NCBI RefSeq assembly: GCF_001625305.1
Contig: NW_017804631.1
Location: 387,529 to 451,528 of the forward strand
Length of the DNA stretch: 64,000 nucleotides
Direction of reading: 5' to 3'
Source: Branchiostoma belcheri
Taxonomy: Eukaryota > Chordata > Leptocardii > Amphioxiformes > Branchiostomatidae
Positions 12,514-21,195 of the stretch are shown here, piece after piece. The notes below the pieces were generated by a model. The model worked only from the letters and a program-made list of their open reading frames with translations. It searched no databases and was not told the DNA's origin. How positions within the stretch are numbered: position 1 is the stretch's first letter; each line of letters begins with the position of its first letter. The translations under genes and the position numbers were made by a program.

Positions 12514-12928
12514 GGCCACACCGATTTAATTTTATGGATGACATCCTCTGAAGACCCCCAAACTAGTGCGCGCGGGCGAAAAAAATAAAAATCCGGCCAA
12601 AAATAAAAATGCTACAAAACCACAGGAATACAAACCTGGTATTGTGAATTTGGCGCATTACATAGCGACGTATACGACAGGCCGACACATGCTGGATTTT
12701 TGCGGAATATATGAATCGACACTGCTGTACGTATGTACTGAGTTCTTGAGTCTTGGAGCTTCGGTAGCCTGCTGGCTGCCGTCAACCAGAGTTATCACCA
12801 CCATGCACTACCTAGGCCTAAAGCTAGGCCAGAGCCTCGGAATACGTGATCTTTTTTTTTTTTTTTTTAGATCGGGCGAAAATCAATGCGCGCGCGGATG
12901 TCATCCATAAAATTAAATCGGTGTGGCC
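12514..12928. mobile_element. PIF/Harbinger-like MITE
   Basis: Terminal inverted repeats of 33 bases are perfect (GGCCACACCGATTTAATTTT... and its complement), flanked by TTA on both sides, which fits a 3-base TWA target duplication typical of PIF/Harbinger elements. It is non-autonomous, with no transposase frame. Related copies are at 33848-34304 and, truncated, at 48185. It sits inside what was the promoter region of the LRR gene at 12170. Confidence 0.85.
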
Positions 12929-12929
12929 T

Positions 12930-13640
12930 TACGACATATTGGCTTCATTACCTGTGAGGTTGACCTAGTCTGTATCTTTTTGCATTTTTTGCGTCTACAT
13001 CACATCTAATTCAATAGCAGGAACAAGATCCATAACAATAATATATGTGAAGTTTAGAAGTATAGAATATATGATTTCCGTCCACATCAATGAAATATTG
13101 AATTTGACGCCTCCGCTTCGAAACCAATCTTCTGACTGTGGACTCCTGAAGGCATGGAGTTTCCTGATACGTTTTCTGATTACAATACGTGAAGGTGTCC
13201 AGTGTTCTGTAATGAGTCTGCAGCTTAGAATATACAAAAGGCTCAGGCATGAGGCATGGACGGTCATGTCGTTGCCATGATCTCTTTGAAACAAATCACT
13301 TTCTTAGGGCAAAGGGCAACAACAAGGAAGATCTTGAGACTGGTGACGCCGCTGGTGGGCTGTGCCACTTTACACGAGGGGCGTTCTTCATAGTCAGTTA
13401 CACAGGGTGACATGTGCCTAGCCCCCCTATCACAATGGAAGATCCTAATAAAAAGAGTAACAGTCATACTATTTTTTTCAACCTTTATTATTTAACCTTG
13501 AAAATGTACAGTACATGTGTGTAGCAGTACAACTCTTCGGCCTAAGCCGTTTTTCAAGATATTATATTACTATGATACGAACAAGGCATTGCCTCTGATC
13601 ATTAGCTAGATACCATCCAATTGAATTTTTGCTCTGAATA
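12930..13640. other. Gene-poor spacer with flank-like sequence
   Basis: There is no supportable gene. It contains GATTACAATACGTGA near 13180, resembling sequence near 28160 upstream of another LRR gene, and an AACCAATCT motif near 13120. This looks like remnant flank of a duplicated LRR unit. Confidence 0.4.
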
Positions 13641-13644
13641 GTCA

Positions 13645-13950
13645 CTCTTTGTTGCAATTTGTGGCAATTTCATAGGCCTGCCTTCAAATATCAGAGTTAT
13701 CAACCAAGGATTGAGGATGTTCAAAAACTCGTATTTTCGAAGAACAATATCGTAGAGTTGAACTCGTTGCCACCAAGCACAGTAGGGGCATCATCACTGG
13801 AAAGCTTTAAACAACTCCTGCAATTAAATGTGCAAAGATTGACTGGAACATCGGTGTAATATAGCTAGCTGCCGCCGCGCCGCGGGCCTGCGAAGCTGGT
13901 GTGTTACGCCGAAGGGTGGTTATACCGACTATACCAATATAGATACCATA
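13645..13950 (+). mobile_element. Non-LTR retrotransposon 3' end
   Basis: The frame at 13659-13859 encodes a typical LINE reverse-transcriptase C-terminus (FKYQSYQPRIE ... LPPSTVGASS LESFKQLL). It is followed by a 3' UTR with GTGTTACGCCGAAGG and a TATACCAATATAGATACC tail. The same tail occurs at 43000-43175, and related pieces lie at 33.3, 38.8, 39.2 and 56.7 kb. The element is 5'-truncated. Confidence 0.75.
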
Positions 13951-13999
13951 AAAAGTTATCTCAGTGCCTGACTTTTTTTTAATATTCTAAACTGTAGAC

Positions 14000-14110
14000 T
14001 GGTTACACGTGACAAGAGACACCGTCACGTATTGTAATCAGAGAGCTCATCTGTTAAACTTCGCGTTTGAAGACTTCTAATCAAATTGGTCTTAAGGCGA
14101 GGGCGGAGGG
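14000..14110. promoter_or_regulatory. Shared LRR-cluster promoter module between divergent genes
   Basis: This matches the module upstream of the other LRR genes: a CACGTATTGTAATCA segment, then ATTGGTCTTAAGG (an inverted CCAAT box) followed by a G-rich GGGCGGAGG box. Its orientation fits the minus-strand gene at 12170, from which it is separated by the MITE and LINE insertions. It also lies about 500 bases upstream of the plus-strand gene at 14619, so it could serve both. Activity is inferred. Confidence 0.55.
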
Positions 14111-14618
14111 GGTGGCATTGTCTGTTCTTCTGCCTTCGTATGTTATTCTTGTGGATCTTGTCGCTGTCATGGACTTTATTGTGTGACGTAGCCGCAAAAA
14201 AGTGCAAAGGCACAACAAATAATGCAGACTGCCCCAACCTCACACGCACAGGTTATGGAGCCCATTCTTTGTAAACCACTTGCCTGCATTACTGATTATC
14301 TTGTAACAATGGTGATAGTACATACAGATATAAAGGACTTTTATATTTTCTGTGCCCATGCCTTACACCAAAGGAATGTGGTACATATGCCAAAAGGTGT
14401 GGGTGAAGTTGTAAAGGTATGAATACGAGGAATACCAAGTCATATGATCAGTAACAACACCGCCTCAGGCAGAAGACTGTCGCATGTAGCAGGTTGCGGT
14501 TAAGAAAGATCAATGTGTACAAACCTACAACTTTAACATGTACGTCTAAACAACAATTTGTTTAAACGAAGGCATTGAAAGCAACTGACCAACGGACACG
14601 GAGGATAAACCGTTAGAA

Positions 14619-16328
14619 ATGAAAGTAAGTGGACCGTTCTTGCTTTTTACGTTGGTATCTCTGTGGACGGGTGTTTTTTGTCTGCCAGCCAGATGTCGGA
14701 TAGAGAAACAGATTCTGAAGTACTATAGGGCACTGTGGGTTGATTGTAACCATAAAAGCCTTACCACGATTCCTGATGGCATACCGCCCCATGCTGAACG
14801 ATTTTGTGCCAAGTTTAACAACATCAGAAACGTAACCTGTCTGCCTTCTCTGCCGCGACTAACCTGGCTGGACCTGGGTATGAACTCTATGAAGTCTTTT
14901 TCATGGACGTCTTTGCGTGCTCTGCCTGGTTTGAGGGTTCTTTTTCTAAATGGAAACCTACTACAGTACGTTAAGCTTGGTAACGTCATTGAGCATCTAC
15001 CGAAGCTAAAACATGTAGATCTAAGTTACAACAAGATCACGTCTCTCTCTCAATACGAACTGGGGTGGCCACATGTGACCACTGCTGTGATCATGGGCAA
15101 CCCCTTTTACTGTGACTGCGACCTCTTCTGGATGATTGAAAAGATGGCGTGTTTAGAAGCCTGTAAGGGGAGAGACAATGGAGCCTGTTGTCGGTCGTGT
15201 TCAGCCTGCTTTCTTGTCGTCAACCTGAAAAAAGCAGGCAGAGCTGTATGTTACAGACCGATACAACTGAGCCAGCTGCCTTGGTCAGAGGTGTCCAATA
15301 ATCTAACAGGCTGTGAACCACACCTGCCGACCACAGAAGCTGCCATGGTCCCCACAGACCTAGATGAAGCTGAGAACCAAGCGCAGAGCAACGCCACTTC
15401 ACCCATCAAACGTTTCGGAAACAACTCCAGGCAGGACCCAACACGGAACGAATCAAGCGCCGATGAACCCTACCAGAACAACATCTCGACAAAGTCAAAT
15501 CCTACACAGGCCATGACGAACTCGTCTGCTCATTACACCATGAGCACGAGGAATAAGGAAGATGACGAACTTTTACCTCTCTACATCACCATCATTGCGA
15601 TGGGAATCCTTCTGACTTTGACCTTTATCTTCTGGCGCGTTCGTGGTGTTAACCACGGAGACCCAGCTGTCAATCAAGCTGCACCACCAGTAGTGAACCC
15701 TGCCTACCACGACACCTCTGATGTTGAAGAAGATCTGCATTACGATGTCACTGAAGAAAACCAAACTTCGGCGCCAACTGTGACGTCGACACATCAGAGC
15801 ACCTGTAAAGGTTTGAATCAAGAACATATAACTGTCACGGAGAGCGCTCAGCACCGCACGGGATCCACACACAGCAGGCAGTCACAGGCAACAACTGAAC
15901 CATCTGGCCTTTATGAGTCATCAAATGCCAACACCGCTGGAGAAGGACTACATCATGACCCCATAGCAGTTCCACACAATAAGACCCACTGCATGGAAGC
16001 TATGTACAACCATCCCCAAGCACCTCTTGCATCCTCCAGCATGTATACATCGCAAAACGGCAACTCATCAAACATCTACAGCTCTGAAGACGGTTCGAAT
16101 CGCGGAAACCCAGTGGCTCCTGGTGATGAACAAGCAGCAACTGCATCCTCCAGCCTGTACACGTCACCAGAACTTAACTCAGCAAACTTCAGAGAAGGCA
16201 TGACCAATCGCGAAGACCAAGAGGTTCCTGATGCCGACGAGCAGTGCAGTGAATCTATATACGGCAGGAGTTCGCAAGCGGCAGTCACTTCTTCATCCCA
16301 TCTGTACAACAGGTGTGTGACTGATTAA
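14619..16328 (+). CDS. LRR transmembrane receptor, long-tail type, intronless
   Basis: This is a single frame of 569 residues and the only LRR gene of the cluster on the plus strand. It has a signal peptide (about 1-22), an LRRNT, LRRs with motifs LTWLDLGMNS and LKHVDLSYNKI, an LRRCT beginning NPFYCDCDLFWMIEK with the CC and CSAC cysteines, a stalk rich in N-glycosylation sites, a membrane span near 320-343 and a 226-residue tail. The tail aligns throughout with the separately encoded tail exon of the genes at 10311 and 21196 (NPAY, LYESS, SMYTS, NIYSS, SLYTS, SIYGR, HLYNRCVTD), but no intron separates it. About 30 bases before the ATG match the 5' leaders of the other paralogs, supporting this start. 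It is a likely surface receptor of unknown ligand. Confidence 0.9.
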   Translation: MKVSGPFLLFTLVSLWTGVFCLPARCRIEKQILKYYRALWVDCNHKSLTTIPDGIPPHAERFCAKFNNIRNVTCLPSLPRLTWLDLGMNSMKSFSWTSLRALPGLRVLFLNGNLLQYVKLGNVIEHLPKLKHVDLSYNKITSLSQYELGWPHVTTAVIMGNPFYCDCDLFWMIEKMACLEACKGRDNGACCRSCSACFLVVNLKKAGRAVCYRPIQLSQLPWSEVSNNLTGCEPHLPTTEAAMVPTDLDEAENQAQSNATSPIKRFGNNSRQDPTRNESSADEPYQNNISTKSNPTQAMTNSSAHYTMSTRNKEDDELLPLYITIIAMGILLTLTFIFWRVRGVNHGDPAVNQAAPPVVNPAYHDTSDVEEDLHYDVTEENQTSAPTVTSTHQSTCKGLNQEHITVTESAQHRTGSTHSRQSQATTEPSGLYESSNANTAGEGLHHDPIAVPHNKTHCMEAMYNHPQAPLASSSMYTSQNGNSSNIYSSEDGSNRGNPVAPGDEQAATASSSLYTSPELNSANFREGMTNREDQEVPDADEQCSESIYGRSSQAAVTSSSHLYNRCVTD

Positions 16329-16534
16329 GGAGCAGGTACAGACCGCGGATTTACAATGTAGACATCACTGACACAGAGCCACTGTAGGCCACCTAGAACA
16401 CTTGCAACAGGTTCACTTTACTGTCTCAATATGCATAATGTTTATCAATGTTGACTTAGTCCTTTACTGATGAATAGTTTGGGTAGGAGCTAACCTGTTC
16501 TCCCTCCCCTTCCAGTTGTCATGTGGAAAAGTTT

Positions 16535-16540
16535 AATAAA
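16535..16540 (+). terminator. Polyadenylation signal AATAAA
   Basis: A canonical AATAAA lies about 207 bases after the stop of the 14619 gene, in a short AT-rich 3' UTR. Confidence 0.6.
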
Positions 16541-16559
16541 CTAAACTAAACTAGACAGA

Positions 16560-18010
16560 AAAAGCAGCGCCTAGAGACAATATATAGACAGGGGACCTAG
16601 GCTCTACTGAACTAGATCATAGAACTCTTTCAGAGATTAGAATGGCCATGCTCCTCGGGTAGCTTATCTAGTAACGATGGTGGATGAAACATTATTCATA
16701 TTTTTTTAATTATTTTGTTAGAAGCTAGACAGCCCCACAACTTTGGGAAACCTCTAGTCCTGGGCAAGTGAGAAAGGTGTATCTTGTTAATTTCTAATAC
16801 CGATTTAGTGGTCAGTGTTTCTGTTCCTTAAACACTGAATTAGTAGAGCTCTATCGTGTTCTTGAATGTAAATATTATCTGACCAGAAATAAGTCACTTT
16901 CTTTAGGCAGGATTTAAGAAGTTTTGACATGACCTGAAAGGGGCATAGTTTGGTGTATGTATCACATCAAAAGATTTGGCAGGATTGGAACTCATTGTAA
17001 TCTATTAATATAAATTGTTATCAATATGAATGTATCACATGAGTCATAAACACCACTTGGTACCTGGTAATGTAATGTCTACAGGAGGAAATGGAGTTAT
17101 AAGCAAACATTAATTTTAAAACTGTCGTTTGGAAAACCTCTTATCCTATGTTTCTTCATAAAAAAGTAGCATAATATTTTATACGTCTCGTCAACTGTCC
17201 TATACTCTTGAAGAAAAACTATAAAGATGAGATCTGTTTACACAAAGTAAATTTTATTGCTATTTTGCATTCAAGAAATACATCAAAACTTATGTTGGCA
17301 CACATATATATTGCCCTAAACCAATACAACATCTACAAAATTAAATCAATATTGTAATTCAACGACATGAATGAGTACTAATATTCAGGTAAAGAAGCCC
17401 GTACCTTTCGTGTTTTACTACTAAGCCGTGTACACTTTTTGATATTCCTTCAGTGCAAATGGGCATTGTTTTCAGTGACAAATCACTAGATAAAGTGGTA
17501 AAATACTGCAAGTATTATGTAAATCAAATACAAAGGGAACATTCTGACTGCTATTCATAAGAAAAAAAATCATAAGATGACAAATGCCTTACTTTGAATT
17601 TACAATTATAATGACATAATATCGCATGATCATGATAAATTACATTTGATGCTGGTACCATGAACACAGCCCAATCTATACATTTATCCATCCATAAATT
17701 TAAAGTAAACGTCTGTTACAGCATGTCAGAGTCGTATACATTATCTCATGCATTTGCTTTGCATTAATTATCATTTGAAAGATGACTGTTACATCTAAAG
17801 TAACAAAATGTAAGTTACAAAATATAACACTTGTTTTGCTTTGTACGTGCATTATCATTTGCAGGATGGTCATACCAGTATAAGCTACAGTAGTAGTTCA
17901 GGTGAAAAATTAAGTTCTTGGTTGTTAAAAGTTAAAGTCTATGCTGTAGATAACTCCGACGAAGGAGCGATGCCTTTTGTCTGTCCCGTCTTTGGCCATA
18001 TCATTTTATT
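16560..18010. other. AT-rich intergenic and 3' flank
   Basis: No gene is seen. From about 17240 the sequence matches, on the minus strand, the 3' flanks of other LRR genes (compare 20760-21060 and 24120-24740), so it is the duplicated 3' UTR or flank of the gene at 18014. TTTATT at 17253-17258 is a candidate minus-strand poly(A) signal. Confidence 0.5.
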
Positions 18011-18013
18011 CTC

Positions 18014-19045
18014 TTAGTAGAAAAGGATACAGCTGTAGCATTTCTTCGTGTACAGACGGTGGCACAATACCACCAGAATAAGACAGCTCAAAGTCCCAGC
18101 CATGACGCTGAGTAGAATGTTTTGGGCTGTGACTTTTTTTGTTAAGTTCTCACCTGATCCCTCAGTAGGATTTGCAGCCATGGTAATGTTACATTCAGTT
18201 GGTCTGCACTTGGTATCGTTGTTAGCAGTTATGTGCAGGATAGTTGTTGGCATGGTCTGTGCCAGACCGACGAGTTGATTGGCTTTGATGGTCCAATTTG
18301 ATGCCACCGACACGTCATGGAAAATCCAAAGACAGTTAGTTGTTGAAGGAGTGGTCTGCTCCCTGCACTCCTGCAGCTGGGCAGACGCCTTAGATAAAGG
18401 GACCCGCTTCAGTCGACTCGGACTTTGGCAGTGAAACCGTCCAATCCGTAGACTATAAACGAGAAAGCAGGCTGCACAGGACGAGCAACAGGTCTGGTCG
18501 CCTTCCCCGCAAGACTGTAGACATGTTAGCTTGTCAATCAGCCAGAGCAGATCGCAGTCACAGTGAAACGGGTTCCAACCGATCCTGGCTTCTTTCACCT
18601 GTGGCCACCCCAGCTCGTATTCAGAGAGAGACGTAAGCTTGTTGTTACTTAAATCAACGGTTTGCAGCTTCGGCAGATGCTCAATGACGCCGACAAACTG
18701 CACGTACCGTAGCCGGTTTTCTGTTAGATAAAGAAACCTAAGATTTGGCAGATTACGCAAAGACATCCAGGAAAACGATTCCATGGAGTTCATACCTAGG
18801 TCCAGCAACTGCAGTCGCGGTAGAGAAGGCAGGCAGGTTACGTTTCTGATGCTGTTGTACTGGGCAGAAAATCGTCCAGCATTAGACGGCATGTCATCGG
18901 GAATCGTGGTAAGGTTTAGATGACTACAGTAAACCCACAGTGTGTCAGAGTACTTCTCCTTCTGTACCCGACATTCGGCTGACAGACAAGAACAACCCGT
19001 CCACAGAGATCCCAACATAACGATAATCAGTCCACTTACTGCCAT
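18014..19045 (-). CDS. LRR transmembrane receptor, short-tail type
   Basis: This is a single exon of 343 residues. The start ATG is fixed by alignment with its paralogs (MAVSGL...). It has a signal peptide of about 20 residues, an LRRNT, LRRs including LQLLDLGMNS and LQTVDLSNNKL, and an LRRCT of the LLWLIDKLTC / GDQTCCSSCAAC subtype, shared closely with the gene at 26722. A glycosylated stalk follows, then a membrane span (about 307-327) and a 16-residue tail starting CHRLYTKKC. The cysteines flanking basic residues next to the membrane would suit palmitoylation (inference). It lacks the Tyr-rich tail, so it may be a non-signalling or co-receptor form. Confidence 0.88.
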   Translation of the reverse strand: MAVSGLIIVMLGSLWTGCSCLSAECRVQKEKYSDTLWVYCSHLNLTTIPDDMPSNAGRFSAQYNSIRNVTCLPSLPRLQLLDLGMNSMESFSWMSLRNLPNLRFLYLTENRLRYVQFVGVIEHLPKLQTVDLSNNKLTSLSEYELGWPQVKEARIGWNPFHCDCDLLWLIDKLTCLQSCGEGDQTCCSSCAACFLVYSLRIGRFHCQSPSRLKRVPLSKASAQLQECREQTTPSTTNCLWIFHDVSVASNWTIKANQLVGLAQTMPTTILHITANNDTKCRPTECNITMAANPTEGSGENLTKKVTAQNILLSVMAGTLSCLILVVLCHRLYTKKCYSCILFY

Positions 19046-19149
19046 ATCTGCCGGTTTGACCTCCGTGTCTGGTGGTCACATTGACTGTTCGTAGCAGAAG
19101 GCTGTACTGTGCGACAGTCTTCCTCTGTCTGACTGAACAGTGTGGTTCG

Positions 19150-19380
19150 CGATGAGGAAGTCACTAGACACCATCGTGTACTGTAATCATAGAACTCATC
19201 TGTAAAACTTTCAGGCTGCTGAGATTGGTCTTAAGGCGGGGGCGTTCAACACAATTTTACAAAAAGAGACATGGCGGGGGTTGAACAAATTGCATTGTCT
19301 GCCAGCTTATATTATTCTTGTGGAGCTTGTCGCTGCTATTGGATCCATTGTGTGATATATGTAGTCACAAAACGTGCAAA
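19150..19380 (-). promoter_or_regulatory. Promoter module of the 18014 gene
   Basis: On the coding strand this contains GACCAATCTCAG (CCAAT box, plus-strand 19209-19220) next to CGCCCCCGCC (GC box), in the order seen upstream of the paralogs. The matching plus-strand text GAGATTGGTCTTAAGGCGGG is recognisable at each LRR gene. Function is inferred from conservation. Confidence 0.55.
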
Positions 19381-19427
19381 GACACACCAAAAGTCAATCC
19401 TTTCTTTTTGATATTGTTTAAGCAGCC

Positions 19428-20456
19428 TCAATGAACGTGGGCATAGCCGTAGCATTTCCTCTTATACAGACGATGGCACAATATCATCACAGTAAAGCAG
19501 CTCAAAGTCCCTGCAATAGCGCTGAGTAGAATGTTGGGGGAAGTAAAATCACCACCTGATCCCTCGGTAGGATTTGTAGCTGTGCCCTTGTTACTTTGGG
19601 TTGATTCGGGCTTAGTGTCATTGCGGGCAGTTTCGTGCAGTATGGTGGTCACCATGGTCTGTGTCTGACCGACCCGTGACTTCGTATTCTCGGTTGGATT
19701 TGACCCTAACTGCAGAGACGTCGGTTTCCACACATCTGTGGTCAACTGCTGTGGCCAACAACCCGTCAGATGGCTGGAAACGTCTGATAAGGACAGCTTT
19801 TCTAGTCCACTGGGACTGTGGCAGGTCAGTCTGAACGCCTTATATTTCAAGACATCGGCAACAAAGCAGGCTGAACACGACCGACAGCAGGCCTTCTCGT
19901 CTCCTCCTTTACAGGCTTCTAAACACGACATATTTTCAATCAGCCAGAAGAGGTCGCAGTCACAGTGAAAGGGGTTCCCCATGATCCTGGCAGTGGTCAC
20001 CTGTGGCCACCCCAGTTCGTACTGGGAGACAGACGTGATCTTGTTGAACTTTATATTTACAGTTTTCAGTTTCGGTAGATGCTCTATAACACTGCCCAGC
20101 TGCACGTAGCGTAGCCGGTTTTCATTTAGTGAAAGAATCCTCAGAACTGGCAGAGCACGCAAAGACATCCAGGAAAACGATTCTATGGCGTTCCAGCCAA
20201 GGTCCAGCCACTCCAGTCGCGGCAGAGAAGGTATATAGGATACATTTTTTATGCTGTTGAACATGGCAAAAAATTGTTCAGCATTGGGTGGTATGTCATC
20301 AGGAATTGTGGTAAGGTGTAGATTGTTACAGTCAACCCACAGTGTCCCAGAGTAATTCTGCTTCTTTGTCAGACATTCAGCCGGCAGACAAGAACAACCC
20401 GCCCACAGAGATCCCAACGTAACGAGCATCAACAGTCCTCTTGGTTTCATGATCAT
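19428..20456 (-). CDS. LRR transmembrane receptor, short-tail type
   Basis: The protein has 342 residues in one exon. The open frame extends upstream to 20597, but the ATG at 20456 aligns with the starts of its paralogs and follows the conserved leader, so the extra residues are rejected. It has a signal peptide, LRRNT (CLPAEC), LRRs such as LEWLDLGWNAI and an LRRCT of the DLFWLIENMSC / KGGDEKACCRSCSAC subtype, the same subtype found in long-tail genes. However, its membrane span and 16-residue tail (CHRLYKRKC...) are of the short type. This mix of parts points to gene conversion or recombination between paralogs. Function as surface LRR receptor is inferred. Confidence 0.88.
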   Translation of the reverse strand: MIMKPRGLLMLVTLGSLWAGCSCLPAECLTKKQNYSGTLWVDCNNLHLTTIPDDIPPNAEQFFAMFNSIKNVSYIPSLPRLEWLDLGWNAIESFSWMSLRALPVLRILSLNENRLRYVQLGSVIEHLPKLKTVNIKFNKITSVSQYELGWPQVTTARIMGNPFHCDCDLFWLIENMSCLEACKGGDEKACCRSCSACFVADVLKYKAFRLTCHSPSGLEKLSLSDVSSHLTGCWPQQLTTDVWKPTSLQLGSNPTENTKSRVGQTQTMVTTILHETARNDTKPESTQSNKGTATNPTEGSGGDFTSPNILLSAIAGTLSCFTVMILCHRLYKRKCYGYAHVH

Positions 20457-20559
20457 ATCTGACGGTTTGTCCTCCGTGTCTGTTGGTACGTTACAATGAC
20501 TGTTTGGAAAAGCTAGCTGCACTATGCGGCAGTCTCCCTCTGTCTGAGTAGTGTCGTTT

Positions 20560-20680
20560 GCTATGCAGACGTCACTAGACACTATCACGTATTGCAATCA
20601 TAGAACTCATCTGTAAAACATGTTTTCACTCTTCTGCTGAGATTGGTCTTATGGCTGGAGCGGCAAGGACAATATTGCAA
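20560..20680 (-). promoter_or_regulatory. Promoter module of the 19428 gene
   Basis: The same inverted CCAAT text (GAGATTGGTCTTATGG) with a G-rich box lies near 20639-20665. A CRE-like GACGTCAC is at 20568-20575. Confidence 0.5.
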
Positions 20681-20699
20681 AGACAGGGCTGGGGTTTCA

Positions 20700-21190
20700 G
20701 AAATTGTTTTTTCTGCCAACGTATATCAATCGTTGAAAGGTCATCCATCTTTCAATGCAGTTTAAAACATATTTAAGATCAAAATACCTTACTTTGAATT
20801 TACGGTACATATTCAACGCAACATAATATATACATCTGGTGCCTGTATCATGATCACACACGCTGATGTTAGTGCTTGGTCCTGAACATAATACCACACA
20901 ACATTTCATCTAAAGCAAACCTCTGTTACAGCATTGTTAGCATTGTATTCTTGTATTCTGTATACATTTGCTTTGTATTATCATTTGCAATATGGTCACA
21001 CCAGTACAAACAGCAATGGTTATTCTAGGCGAATTTATAATTAAAAGTTCTTGGGTGGTATATATACAAGCATGACATGAAGGCTGTTGTCAGTGCAATC
21101 TATTTGTAGCTGTAGGGCTTCCATTGTTTGGTACAAACAAAAGGCAGTCTGGAGTTCGTGAGTTACTGGTAACATAAAGGGTCTGTACCT
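20700..21190. other. Intergenic, 3' flank of the long-tail gene
   Basis: No gene is seen. Segments match the 3' flanks at 17600-17950 and 24380-24720, showing that the duplicated units carried their 3' regions. Confidence 0.45.
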
Positions 21191-21195
21191 GCCCC

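Noticed and set aside
20457-20597. N-terminal extension of the 19428 gene
   Set aside because: The sequence aligns with the non-coding 5' flank of its paralogs and would bury the signal peptide.
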